Shown here piece by piece: positions 1 to 12,643 of a DNA stretch of 64,000 nucleotides. Under the pieces are notes generated by a model. That model saw only the letters and a program-made list of their open reading frames with translations, did no database searches and had not been told where the DNA came from. How positions within the stretch are numbered: the stretch's first letter is position 1; every line of letters starts with the position of its first letter. The position numbers and the translations under genes are program-made. The stretch comes from Dermatophagoides farinae (lineage: Eukaryota > Arthropoda > Arachnida > Sarcoptiformes > Pyroglyphidae), in contig NC_134678.1 of NCBI RefSeq assembly GCF_024713945.1, positions 2,976,001-3,040,000 of the forward strand. The letters run 5' to 3'.

Positions 1-1
1 A

Positions 2-3000
2 AAGAATTCGAAACTTTTGACTACCAGCGTTGGAGACGGTCAACAACGTCCATTACATTGTTCTTATTGTAATGGATTGGCTAAGGATCAACGATTATTG
101 GCTCCTGTAGCTTTGGCTTCATCTCCAGATGGAAGTCTCTACATTGGTGATTTTAATTTGATTCGTCGTCTTCGACCGGATGGAACTATTTCGACTGTTG
201 TAGAATTGAGTGAATCATCCGTAGCCTATAAATATCATCTTGCTGTCGGATCTGTCGATGGTAAACTATATTTCAGCGATCCTGAGAAGCATCAAGTTTT
301 TCGTGTGATCAGCACTGAATCACCCAACGATCCAAGAAACAATTTGGAAGTGTTTGTTGGTAGTGGCGTTAAATGTTTGCCTGGTGATCGAACTGCATGT
401 GGTGATGGTCGTTCAGCACGTGAAGCAAAACTTTCCTATCCAAAAGGAATTGTTCTTGCTCCTACCGGTGAGCTTTACATAGCCGATGGAACAAATATAC
501 GAATGGTCGATACATTTGGAATTATCCACACGATTATTGGTGATCATTATCATAAATCTCATTGGAAACCAATACCATGCTCTGGTTCAACACCGATCAA
601 CAAATTAATTCTTCGCTGGCCAACACAACTGGCCATTTCTCCATTGGATCAAACTTTACATATCCTCGATGATCATATGGTTCTGAAAGTAACCAATGAT
701 AAACGTATCATAATAGTGGCAGGTCGACCATCCCATTGTCCGTCATACATTCATCATCGTCATCAAACAAACGACTCTGAGGATAAAAAAGAACTATCCG
801 ATTCAAAAGAACCATTGGCAACGTAAGTTTTATCTATATATTAAATCAGATCGATTAATCGATAATTGTTATTTTTTATAAACAGACAAGTATTCCTAGA
901 AACTCCTCAAGCAATCACATTTGGACCAAATGGAGATCTTTATATTGCTGAAAGTGATTCCCAAAATACAAATCGTGTTCGTGTTGTGTCCGTATCCGAT
1001 CAACGAATATCACGATTTGCTGGTGCTGATATCAATTGTTCATGTATGGATGTCTCTTGTAAATGTTTTTCACCTGATGATTTGTTAGCTGTGAATGCTC
1101 ATCTGTCTACAATTTCATCGATTACCGTTACACCTGACGGAAAAGTTCATATCAGTGATCAGGAAAATCTTCGTGTACGAACAGTTTATTCTCCATTGCC
1201 ACAACAGAATCCTTCAACCGGTGAATATGAGATTGTATGGCCAGAAACGCATGAAGTTTATGTATTTAATCGTCATGGTCAACATATTTCAACCAAATCA
1301 GCATTGACCGGCACATTGATTTATTCATTTGCTTATAATGTCAATGCTATAAATGGTAAAATCAGTTCAGTCACTGATGCAGCTGGTAACAAGATTTACA
1401 TATTGAGAGATTATAGTAACCAAGTGAAAAGTATCGAGAATTCTCAAGGCGAAAAATGTCGACTTGCGATGAACCGACAAGGGCTGTTAGCATCGTTCAC
1501 CACTTCAAGCAATTATGCCATAAAATTCAATTATCAAGGAAATTTGGATGCTTTGCTTACATCGCGAACTGATTCATGGGGAAAATCTACCTTGTATAAA
1601 TATGATGAATATGGACGAGTAATTCAAGTAGTATTGCCCACTGGTGATGTCATGCGTTTAAGCAATCGTTTGGCTTTTGATGGAACAACGAAATTGTTGG
1701 TCACCTACAATGATATTGATCTTATGCGTTTAGACGTAGGCGACAAGTATATAAGCAAAAATTTATTGCAAGGGGATGAAATTTTCACTTTGGAAAGACT
1801 CAGTAACATTAATCCATCAACAAAAGGCTCATCACATAAATTGGCCATGAGGAAGCGTGATACAAGTCATTTGGAAATTGAATCAATGTCATCACCCGTG
1901 ATTGCCGATTCATGGTCTAAAATGAGCGAATTATGGCCTTTACCGTCAATTATGAGGATCATTTATAATTCAGAAAATGTCAAACGTATTGAATGGAAAT
2001 ATTTTGTTAGAAGAAATTCTCCTTCATCTATGCCGAATAAGCTATCCGGTAATACAGGAAATGATCCGACAAAAAAACCATCATTGACGTCTATTGGTAG
2101 GAAACTAAAATTTAATGGAAATACCATCCTATCAATCGAATACGACAAAGATGCCAATCAACAAACTTTGTTTGATCATTCGACTCGTCCAATATTACAT
2201 ATGGCTTTCGATAATGTTGCTCGGCCAATCAAGTTTATATCAAACTTTAATCTAACACCCGTAGCATTGGAATACGATCAATTCGGGCGTCTGCTCAGCT
2301 GGAAACGTGGAGCATTATCACTTCAATTGTCATATGATTTGAAAGGTCGCGTGACCAGTGTCAAACATGGTGATGGTTCATCAACAGCCCTTAAATATGC
2401 CGATACGACCTTAGGTCCAACCGAAATTATCAAAGACAGTGGTAGTAGCCGTTACTTGCTTCAATATGACGCCAATGGTGGTCTAACCGCCATCATGACA
2501 CCAGCTGGTCATCGCAATGAACTGTATCGTCAAGTTTCGCTTGGTTTCTACAAATTACTCTTCTTACCATCTGGTTTTCATAATTCATTCACCATACAAT
2601 ACGATGAATGGGGTCGAACCATAACCAAATTGTTGCCAAATAATTCCGGTCGAAAAGTAATGATATACAATTCATTGGGATTAATACAAACAGAACTTTG
2701 TGGTGCGGAAAAAACCGAATATATTTATCATACTGGAAGTGATTTGATCAAAAGTATAAACAAAGCTTCATCAGACAATTTTGATTATAAAGCCGAATAC
2801 CGTCATCAAGGCTCGTTGCTTAAAGAAGAACGAATTCGTTTCAATCCTCGCACCGAACTTTCCAATTACAAACTTCGCTATAAATATGATGGTGTTGGCC
2901 ATATTAACGAAGTTGAATTCGAGCTACAAGGACGAAATGTGGAAACAAAAAAATTAAAGTATTCAATGTTGACCGGAATGGAAGAAGGCGTAGATACGTT

Positions 3001-5097
3001 TATATTCAAACGACATAGTGCTAATGTTGTACAGATTGGTGATGAAAGATTGCTCAAAACTATTGCCACCGATTCATATGGTCGAATGGTTGGAATAACA
3101 TTCTCGGTCTGGAATAAAGAACTCTTTTCACAAGTTATTCAATATGAACCACGTCGATCACGTATTGCTCAGTCTCGATTAAAATATGGTGCCAACTACA
3201 TTAATAGCAATCATACATACACGAGCTCTGGCTTTTTGGAACAAGTTCTAATTAGTGGTTCTTCATCTGTATCGAATGTTGTTGCACGTTCACTATTTGG
3301 TTATGATATCGACGGTAATCTGAAAACCATACAAGAAGGTGATAACGAACTTAAGATCAGGTTAGTATAGATGGTAACAATATTCATTTTCTCAATGATT
3401 AATCATGGTTTTTTTTTCACAGACGCGATGAAGCTGGTCGAGCTCGAAGTTTTGGCGATAATGGTGAAGATCTATTCATGATCGATGAGCGTGGCTTTAC
3501 CATTTCTCGAGATTCCACTAACAAATACATGTTGAATGCGAATGGCCAACTAACTGGTGTGATGCTTAAAGATGGAACTCAAAATGATTTGGCAATTTCT
3601 TATCATTATGATCATAAAAATCGATTAATGAGTAGATTCGTGACTAGTTCAAGTAATACACAAAATCGAACTCAATTCATCTATGATCAAACTCGTCCCT
3701 CATCAATCAGTCATTGTGTCATTGATTCGAGGATTATCGGATTCATATACGATACAAATGGCCATCTTATTGCGCTTACCATCGAAGGTACAAAATACTA
3801 TGTTGCTAGTGATCATCTTGGCTCACCAGTAGCTGTCTATACCGGTGATGGTGTTTTAGTCAAAGAAATTATTCGAGATGTTTGGGGTAAAATTCTCAAA
3901 GATTCTAACCCATCATTTTGGCTGCCTATAGATTTCCGTGGTTCAATTAGAGATCCTTTGACTGGATTGAATCACTTTGAAGATGGACGAGTTTATGACG
4001 CATCAATCGCTCAATGGCTAACACCTAGTTGGGATGCATTTGATAAAGATTTATCGAACATGATTCATCTATATCGATTCGAAAACAATGATCCTGTCAA
4101 TCCAGCACATTTTGTCGAAAAAATGGATGGTTCAATTGGCTCATTGCCAATGGCAAATATTGAATCATGGTTGCAAACCCTCGGCTATCGACTTGATTTT
4201 ATTTTTGATGAACAAATTGAAACTAAACGTCATAGTTTCATGCAAAGCCCTCCAATCATCACATCCTTAAATTCTGAAAGAAAAAATCTGATTGAAATTT
4301 TTAATCATTTATCGATGATTCCAGAAAGTAAAATCAAACTACCTTTCAACTCAAATCCTGGAAGTTTTCTGGATATGCACGAAATATCAATTGCTATAAT
4401 GCCATCACCATTGAGTGCAGCATTGATATCACGAACACCACGAATAACTACTGTCCACAGTATAGAAATCGATAAAAATCCTATCATTAATTCTGTGCTA
4501 ACGAATGTATTTAACGGCACTTATTCATTGCCATTCCATTTGGTTCATCATTCTAAGGATGAATTCTTTTTCGTTCAACCATCCCAAAACGATGTTCATC
4601 AACGAATGCAACGTGATATCGAACAATTACACAAACTAGGCTCTATGGTCAATGTCAGTAAGATTTCAGATAGTGATTCATCATATTCAACTAGTCATTT
4701 ATTGGTCAACACTGGTAATATAATGCTCAACATTCGTTATGGCGCTTCATTTGATGAAGAAATAAATCGAGTTGCACGATTAGCAAGACGTAAAGCTGTA
4801 CAAGAAGCTTGGCAACGTGAAATTTATTATCTTCGACATTCACTTCCTGGTTTGGTCAAATCGGATTGGTCAACAGAGGAAAAGAAAACTTTGTTACATT
4901 CCGGAATTGTTCGTGAATATTTCGGATCCGACATTCATGGTATTGAACGATATCCACAATTGGCCGATGATCCAACTAATGTACGATTTAAACGAGATTC
5001 ATCAAATCTTTTAAGTCGAAAACGTCGAAATCATTCAAGACGACAACAACGATCATCATCATTGATTCATGAAAAAATCGGATCATTAAGTTTGTAA
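2..5097 (+). CDS. Ten-m: Teneurin (Ten-m/Odz), C-terminal part, partial at 5' end
   Basis: Type II cell-surface adhesion/signalling protein; teneurins bind latrophilins and other teneurins across synapses. The frame is open to the left edge, so EGF repeats, membrane segment and cytoplasmic part lie outside the window. Exons 2-822, 886-3360 and 3423-5097, separated by GT-AG introns of only 63 and 62 nt, keep frame (about 1656 residues here). Order: NHL-type beta-propeller (GDGQQRPLHC, repeated GxLYIAD-like blades), then the YD/RHS shell with many xxYDxxGR repeats, the RHS-associated core (DHLGSPVAVYTGDG, DPLTGLNHFEDGRVYD, ENNDPVNP), and the C-terminal GHH-like/TCAP region (EEINRVARLARRKAVQEAW, YPQLADDPTNVRF) ending in basic clusters (RFKRD, SRKRRN). 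The toxin-like C-terminal fold is normal for animal teneurins and does not imply toxicity. Which teneurin paralogue this is cannot be told from the C-terminus. Confidence 0.96.
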
Positions 5098-5714
5098 ATA
5101 TCATCCAAGCTTTAAATAACATGATGATGATGATTGGAATCGATGAACTAGATCGATAAAAAAAAATTTTATATTTTTTTTCTCACAGAAAAAACTAATT
5201 GAAATAATTTATTTTCTTTTTCGAATGCATTGCACAATATTGTACAAAAACAAAACAAACATCAATGAATTCTCATATTCTTCTTTGTTCGTGGAAGATA
5301 TACCTTCGAAATACTCACACCTATCAACACTCATTATAATATTAATAATTTGATTCTGCCAATCTTTGTTGTTATTTGTAAAATTATTGTTTTTCCAATT
5401 TTAATTATTGATCAAGCATCATCAATTTGTATAATGTGAATACATTTTTGTAATATTTTCCCATCGTCATTATATAATTGTCATCATTTGAAACTCATCA
5501 ATGATTATTAATTTTTTTCAAATTCATCACATTTTTTTTTTAATTATTTAATTATTGTTTTTGATTTTTTTCCTGTCAATTATTGTGTATCATTTATTTA
5601 ATGATTATTGATTTATATATCATAATTATGTGCTGTACAAAAATAATTAATTTATGTGAATGAATAATGAATAATAAAATTTTTATTTAAAAAAAAAATT
5701 GAAAATTTCTATCA
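5098..5714. other. Teneurin 3' UTR and flank
   Basis: Non-coding AT-rich sequence after the teneurin stop. Several weak A-rich polyadenylation candidates occur; the clearest AATAAA is at 5673-5678, followed by a T/A-rich run. Nothing else recognisable. Confidence 0.6.
5673..5678 (+). terminator. Candidate polyadenylation signal (AATAAA) for teneurin
   Basis: Canonical hexamer about 575 nt after the stop codon, followed by T- and A-rich sequence. Earlier variant signals cannot be excluded. Confidence 0.45.
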
Positions 5715-5809
5715 ATAGATGGCGATTCTTGATCAAAAATATTATTGGAAAAAAAAAATCCACATTCATCATCAATTGGTTTTGACCAAGCATTGATAAC
5801 GCCATCTAT
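5715..5809. repeat. Short inverted repeat ATAGATGGCG ... CGCCATCTAT
   Basis: A perfect 10-bp inverted repeat lies at 5715-5724 and 5800-5809. The same decamer recurs at 36883-36892. It could be the ends of a tiny non-autonomous element or coincidence in AT-rich DNA; no target duplication was identified. Confidence 0.25.
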
Positions 5810-5843
5810 GATCATTTTATTCAATGGCCATAAGTTAACCGGA

Positions 5844-5998
5844 TTAACCCATTGACTACCAAGCGGCACATATGTGTGCCACTCAAATTTTCCACAATAG
5901 ACCAGCGGCTCATATATGCGCCAAAAACACATGAAAATTCGAAAAGTTGGTCTATTTTGCGACCTTTTTTCTGTCTATGGCGGTAGTCGATGGGTTAA
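5844..5998. mobile_element. piggyBac-type MITE, 147 bp, with TTAA target-site duplications
   Basis: The element 5848-5994 is flanked on both sides by TTAA (5844-5847 and 5995-5998), the signature target of piggyBac transposases. Terminal inverted repeats CCCATTGACTACC (5848-5860) and GGTAGTCGATGGG (5982-5994) match at 12 of 13 positions. Inside are two palindromic blocks related to GCGGCACATATGTG and GCGGCTCATATATGCGCC. There is no coding capacity, so it must have been mobilised in trans. Confidence 0.88.
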
Positions 5999-7713
5999 TT
6001 ATAAACAAACAAAATAATTGATGATGATTTTTCCATCTCATCTTGACCAGCAGCCTATTATATTGACAAAAAAAAAACAATTAAAAATGAGAAATGTTTT
6101 AATTTTTTTTCTTGACAACATGAGAAATTTTTCTCATTTGAACTGTGTCGTTCCAAAAAAAATTAATAATAATAATAAATACAACAATACGGAAACGGGC
6201 GGAGACCAGTTTTTATGTTTAACAACGTCTTGACAGCATTAGCCATAGTTTTCGTCTTTAAACGACGTTATATATTTTAATATTCAAATGAATCGTATTC
6301 ATGATGGAATGATACAATTTTACTAAATTTGACGTTTTTTACGGACCATTTTTAGTGAATATTTTGTTTTCATCGTCATCATTATCATGAGAGAATGTTT
6401 TTTGAAAAAAATGAAATCATATTCTTCTCGATGCTGTTCTGAATTTTTGATTAAAGTTTTTAAATTCTTAATCACAACGATTGATAAATAATAAATGTAT
6501 GACATGACAAAAATGAACAACGAATGAATTGAACAATCTCATTGATTCATTCATTTCTATTTGTGATAATTATTAGTTAGATTAGATATGGCACGCAAAT
6601 GCGATACACATTTTCATTCATAAGGTGTGCATAGGGCTTCAACAACAACAACAAAAAAATAGCTCTCATTCGGTTAAAGGTAATCTAGTTGTTTATGTGT
6701 TTTATTGTTTGCACACACAAAAAAAAAAAAAAAAAATGGAACAACGTCCGATGAGAGAGAGGATAGAGAATAAAGTTATGACAGAATTATGGGCGAGTCA
6801 ACATTAAAAAAAAAAAAAAATGAAGACGAAGAAGAAGAAGAAGAATCAAAATCCAAGTGATTGCAAACTAGATCGGAAAGAGCCACATGCAGTTTTTTTT
6901 TGCTGGCCAATATATAGTGTGTGATCAAAAACAAAATTATTTTCAGATCTACACTCTCCGGATTATGTAAACATTAGCATAAAAATATTCTAATATATTG
7001 TTTCATGATCTAAATAATTTCATTTTCAATATGATGACACACAATATATAATGTTTGACCATAGTCGGATGCTGTGTGAAAACCAAAAAAAAAAAAAAAA
7101 AATTCTGCTTAAATTCTGGGCTGTTGTGTTCAATAATAAAAACAAATTGTTGTTATGCCTGGTGAAATTGATTAAATTTTCTACGATTGTGTACATATGG
7201 TTTATATATTTTTTTTTTCATCAATTCTAAACATGAATAAATTCTGTTTTTTACTATCATCATTGTCATCATATTGTTCAATCATTTTAAGGTGTCAACA
7301 ATAAAAAACGTATATATATAACAACATTCGAATTTTTAGCTAGTTTAATCAAACCGAATTGAACAAACCGATGGCTCCCATGAAGTCATAATAGTGTTTG
7401 ATGATGTTGATCATTGTTGCTTTTTTGTGCCATTGTAGTTTGTCATGTTGCCCATGAAATATCGACTGTGATCCTATAGGATAAATAACCGAAATTTTTT
7501 TCATCCAAAATTAATGATCAAACTTTGTTTCTTAAAAAAAGTAAAATGATGACTTTAAATAATGAGACGGCTAAATACTTGAAAATTTACTAAAATGAAA
7601 CAATGCATCTGAAATCAAACGTTTTCTACAATTTTACTCATCATCTTCATTATTATTATTATTGTTGGGATATTGAATCAATTTTTTTTAAAGGCCGACA
7701 AATTATAATTAAA
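5999..7713. other. Intergenic region / upstream of Tmie
   Basis: AT-rich, with A/T homopolymers and a GAA-rich stretch near 6826-6846. Short ORFs here are low-complexity and look accidental. A TATATATA run near 7310-7319 could belong to the Tmie promoter but is not convincing. Confidence 0.5.
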
Positions 7714-10530
7714 ATGTGCAAACAATCAGCCAATATGACGATCAAACCGATATTAATTCTTGCATTAACATTCCATTTATTATTTGCCAAACAATTGATT
7801 GCTGAAGCAGAAAATGATGATGAATCAAAACAAGTAAGTTCTGTTGAATAAAAATTTGACTTTAAATCTCATTGAATGATGTTAAATTCACTTCAGACTC
7901 AGATGCCATCATCGTCTCCAACACCACCACCACCACCTCCGGTGGTGATTTGTCAATCACCAATCGATTTGACTGTTGATAGTTCTTGGCTGGAACAAGT
8001 CGTTTTTGGAGATTTTCGAATATGGCACATTATGTTTTCGTGTTTGGGTATTCTAACTGTAATAGCTGTTCTACTTTGTTGTCTGTTCCGGTGTCGAATT
8101 CCGAGAACAAAACAAGAAATAGAAGCCGATTATACACGAAGAAAAATCACCAAACTAATCAATACTCATTTAAGTAAAATTAAATTGGAAGAGCTTGAAT
8201 TCGACCCTTCAAATTTGCTGCCAGGTATATGACTTTTAGATATGAAATAGTATTTAACTTTTATTTTTTTAGTATTAAAACGAGTCGAAGATTTGGAAGA
8301 AAATCGTGTTAAAAAACATAGATCATTTGAATTGCGACATATGAATTGGCGTCAACGTCTTAAACGATTATTTAGTCGTAAAGATTTATCATTCGAAGAA
8401 GATGTAGATGATCAAAAAGATGATATTCATGGTGTTAAAATGTCAAAAGAAGAAATGGAAAAAGTCGAAAAGCAAGTGGAAAGTGCCAAAATTGATTCAA
8501 CAGCTTTCAATATTATTACTGATCATATTGCCATACTTAGTAATGGTTTTGAATCTGAAAAAGATCAAAAAAAACGAATTAAAAGAGAACAAAAAGAGCA
8601 GAAAAAGCTTGAAAAAGAGGTATTTACGCCTAAAATCATAGAATGAATAGTCTAATATTTTTTTTTTTTGATTTTAAAGCAAAAGAAAAAGGAAAAAAAA
8701 GAAATGAAAAAATTAAATAAAGAATCTAAAAGTCAACTTCCTACTAAACTAATTGAAAAAGATAATGGCAAATTATTGGAACTTAAAGCAGCCGAATTGG
8801 AAAAAGATGTCAATAAGACCAACGAATCTAAATCTGATGATATTGCATTAATAATGGACACTGTCAAATCTGAACCATCGACCAAGGTAGATGGTAAAAG
8901 TTCAAAGCTTAAAGAAATTGTCCAATCGAAGCTAATGACAGAAACAACAGCCAAAAAGTCGTCAAAATTTTCTCTTCGTAATACGGTTATGGGACTGATG
9001 TCTGGATTTCTTGCTGGTGGTGGACGAAGTGAACCGAAGCAATCAGAACCCGAACCAGAACTAAAAACTGTGGAAAGCAGTAAAAGCTCATTACATGAAG
9101 AAATCGTAATCAATATTGGCCTTGTTGGTCGACAAACTAAAGATGACGAAGAAATAATAGAAAGAGAATATGATAATATTCCCGAAATCAAAGTCCTGAA
9201 AGAAAGTGATGACGCCATCGAGGATGTTGTTGATGAGACAAATATTGATAAAAACTACAATGAAAAAGCAAGCAAAAGTAAATCGAGTAAAAGTAAACAC
9301 AAAATTTCACGAATGGATGCAATCGCGGAACGGAATCGTTTGCAAATACCGGAAGTTATTATCAGTGATATAAATGTGGCACGAGATTCGAAAATGAAAA
9401 AAAACTCTAAAGATCTCAAGAGTAAAGAGAAAGAGAAAAAGATATCAAAGAAAAAATCATCTAGAATCGAAGCAAAAGAACATGATGAAAAGAAAAAAAA
9501 GTCGAAAGATAGTAAACAAAAAGAAATTGATACACAAAAATCTAAACCATCCAAATCTGTATTGAAAGATAAAAGTAAAAAATTGGAAAAAATTGAAAAG
9601 CAAAAGTCAGAAAAAGAACCGAGCAAAAAAATTGAAAAAGAAAAACCAGAAAAAGAATCGAGCAAAAAAATTGAAAAAGAAAAGAAAAAAATAAAAGTTA
9701 AATGTGAAAAGTCAAAAAAATCTAAAGAATTGGATCAGAAACATGCGAAACATAGAGATAAGGAATCGAAATCAGAAGTCAATGATCAAATTCCGCCACC
9801 ATATCCGGGACAATCGAAAAGGGTGATCGTTTTTGATGAACAGAAAGATAAAAAATCATCAAAACCAAAAAGTTCAAAATCCAAATTATTGAAATCAATT
9901 GATGAAGCGGAAATTGTTCCCACTAAATCAAGTAGTTCAACATTTAAATTGTTGAAAAAAGTTATGGAAAAAGATAAATCGCCTCGTAAAGAAAAACTTG
10001 TCGAACTCAAGAAACAATCGAAAATTCATTCATCACATAGCGATGCTCATGATGATGATGAACGATTAATTCATAAACAACTAACTACTGTTAGTTCATC
10101 TGAAATTGAAATACCAGTTGAACATGTTTATACGGATCCTTCCACCTTTTCACAACCCATTCAAATTCATCATTATCATCATCATGATAAATCTGCAGGG
10201 CCATCAACATCAATGTTCACATCACAATTACCTGTTGAACATGTTGAAACGATTGAAAAATTTGCCGCATCCTCACCCACTGGTGATCAACATAGAAGAT
10301 TGATTATTGAAAAGACTCGCAATGTAATGTTTGATGTAGGCGGTGGACATTATAGTAGGATACAATCTCCTCAACATTTATATCCACTAATTGAAATACA
10401 GCCAGATGAATCTCAGATAAAGATGAAAAAAAAGAAAAAAGTAAAATTATCAGACAATGTAGCCATTGCAGGACCTAAAGATTCAAATAAGGATAAAAAG
10501 AAAGATGGAAAAAGTTCACGACATAACTAA
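7714..10530 (+). CDS. Tmie: TMIE-like protein (transmembrane inner ear homologue) with giant charged tail
   Basis: TMIE is an essential partner of TMC mechanotransduction channels in vertebrate hair cells and nematode neurons. Exons 7714-7833, 7897-8224, 8273-8619 and 8680-10530 join in frame to about 881 residues; each boundary has GT and AG. A signal peptide (MTIKPILILALTFHLLFA) is followed by a Pro-rich linker, FGDFRIWHIMF, one membrane helix at about residues 85-104, and then RCRIPRTKQEIEADY, which matches the diagnostic TMIE CRxPRTxxEIEAxY block. The following ~770 residues are Lys/Glu/Ser-rich, with a PPPY (WW-binding type) motif near nt 9798 and a His-rich patch near nt 10170. Vertebrate TMIE is only about 150-160 residues, with a short Lys-rich tail, so the tail here is a large expansion. 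Start could be 7714 or 7735 (both in frame). Confidence 0.85.
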
Positions 10531-11489
10531 GATATGCACAACATATTTATAGCAATTAACTATTAATATAATGACATATTCTTATTTTCTCCAATTCTCT
10601 TGATTATGAGCTTATAACATAAACAAATCATAAAAAATGTATTAAAAAAGTATTGTTTTCAAAAAAAAGATATCTTTTCTTACATTTCCGTTACATTAAA
10701 AGATGTGATAAATCATTGGTCAATTCTTGTATATACATTGTAAACAAAACTAAACTAAAATTACAATTTGATGATTGGGATCTTACTGGTTCGAATTGGT
10801 TTTAAATGCAAATAAAAAGTTTTTTTTTGACACATTTTAGAATAACATTACACATGGTATCCTATTAGTGTTGTAAATAGTATCTGTGAAAAGAATTATC
10901 TCCAAGTGAAAAAAGAAAATCCTCGAAAATAAATCAAATCTTAAGCAAGTTTTGTTTATGAGTAAGACAACATTAAAATACTGTACGATACGATATTATT
11001 GATTGGATCGTAAAAAACCAGATAAAAGAAAAAAAAATTAAAAAAAATCTGTTTGGAACAAACTTGCTAAACATAAATGCACATGTGCAAAAAAAAGACC
11101 AAAACGGTATTTTAATCTTTAGTATTGAACAATAATTTGACAAGAAAATTTTTTATGTATACAATTATACAATTATAATTTTCAAATTGTTACAAATTTT
11201 GGATCCAAATAAAGATGTTAACCTAATCTTATTCACAAAATTAAGGTTAGTTGTTATGATTGTTTTTTTAAAAATTTTTATGATATCTGCAAATTTTATG
11301 CCTTTCACAATGCCAAAATTGAATGACACAGAATTTTATTGTTTTTTTTGTCCTAATTGTTTGTCTTTGGTAATTTTTCATATAAATTATAAATTATTTT
11401 TTGGAAAATCGCTTATTAATGTGGAATTTTTTTCACATGTTAAATTTTTATTTAACTTGATTTATCGCCACATTACTATAGAATTCATC
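10531..11489. other. Tmie 3' UTR and intergenic space
   Basis: AT-rich non-coding DNA. An AATAAA at 10811-10816 is the best polyadenylation candidate for Tmie. In-frame sequence upstream of 11490 (from about 11187) is open but AT-biased and unlike the transporter family, so it is treated as 5' leader. Confidence 0.5.
10811..10816 (+). terminator. Candidate polyadenylation signal for Tmie
   Basis: Canonical AATAAA about 280 nt after the stop, followed by a T-rich run. Confidence 0.4.
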
Positions 11490-12643
11490 ATGTCTGATGA
11501 TTCATTGACAAAGAAACACGTGACAGATATAACGACTATTGCTACAATACAAAATCATCATTTGAATAACCATAATCATCATCATAATGTTCATTCCATT
11601 ACAGTCGAAGATGATAAAAAACTTGTATCAAAATTTAAAAAACCACCCATATTTGGTTCAGCATTCGGAATCACTTGTGCAATGGTTTCGGTTCTTTGTT
11701 TTTCATTTTGTTCGGTGATTGCCAAATTATTAAATTCATCATATCAGATTCCAGGTATTCAAGTTCTAGTCTTAAGGTATGGAATTTTTTGTTTTTTTTT
11801 TTGATCATATAAATCTTATATTATTGCATTTAACACAGATCGTTCATTCAGATTGCCTTATGTTCCATTATTCTGTTTTATCAACGTTCATTGCCCGGAT
11901 ATACGGATATGCGAACAAATCTGTACATATTTGGTTGTTCAATAATAGGCACTATTGCTGTGTGTTGTCTGTTTACCGCATTCAACAAAATTCCTATTGG
12001 TGATGCTACCACAATCTATTTAACATCACCAGTTTTTGTTGCTATTTTTTCCTTCATATTTCTTCATGAACCATTTCGGTGGTTACAATCGATCACTATA
12101 TTTATCACCATTATTGGTGTAGGATTCATTGCAAAACCAGTGTTCATTTTCGGGACACAACAACAACAACAAACGGATCAACATTATGCACAGGAAATTT
12201 TGGGACAAATTCTATCTTTTATTTCAGCTATTTCATCATCGTTGGCATTGATTTTTCTACGAAAATTAAAATCTACATCGCCCATTATAATATTGCTCTG
12301 GTTTGCAATTGCGATCACAATTATTGGTTCAATAATCCTTGTTCATTTACGTCTGTATCGATCATTGGATTGGCATGATTCATGGTGTATTGTACTATTG
12401 GTTTTGATAGGCTTGTTGAGTATGGTAGAACAGTATTTTCTTACATTATCATTACAATATGAAGATGCAAGCACAATTTCTGTGACTCGTTCATTCAACA
12501 TTGTATTGGCCTTTCTTTGGGAGGTGATTATTTTCCAAGAAACAATTACATGGACATCAATAGTAGGTGCTATACTTGTATCCTGTTGTATTATTGCCAT
12601 TGCTTTGAACAAACGTAGTTATCAACAACAGACAAAAAATTGA
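11490..12643 (+). CDS. SLC35G/EamA-family (DMT) membrane transporter
   Basis: Multi-pass drug/metabolite-transporter superfamily protein, closest by eye to SLC35G1. Exons 11490-11776 and 11839-12643 (62-nt GT-AG intron) give about 363 residues, the usual size for SLC35G1. After a cytoplasmic His/Asn-rich N-terminus come about ten hydrophobic segments. Family-like features are the first EamA repeat (FGSAFGITCAMVSVLCFSF; QVLVLRSFIQIALCSI; FNKIPIGDATTIYLTSPVFV; FLHEPFRWLQ; GVGFIAKP) and the second (ILGQILSFISAISSSLALIF; FLWEVIIFQETITW; VGAILVSCCIIAIALNKR). The substrate is not predictable. The ATG at 11490 was chosen because the family starts just before the first helix; further in-frame ATGs upstream look like leader sequence. 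AATAAA at 12885-12890 may be the poly(A) signal. Confidence 0.85.

Noticed and set aside
3478-5097. Toxin-like C-terminal domain in teneurin taken as a bacterial toxin transfer
   Set aside because: The GHH-like fold is a standard part of all animal teneurins; the exon is continuous with the host gene.
6870-6883. AGATCGGAAAGAGC, similar to a sequencing-adapter start
   Set aside because: It has an extra A relative to the common adapter, the following bases do not match, and it sits in normal AT-rich sequence; coincidence.
10785-10805. GGTTCGAATTGG resembling a tRNA B box
   Set aside because: No matching A box, acceptor stem or anticodon arm upstream; the region is the Tmie 3' UTR.
11187-11489. 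In-frame upstream extension of the SLC35G transporter
   Set aside because: Translation is Phe/Asn/Lys-rich like AT-rich non-coding DNA, and the family starts just before the first helix; ATG 11490 is preferred.
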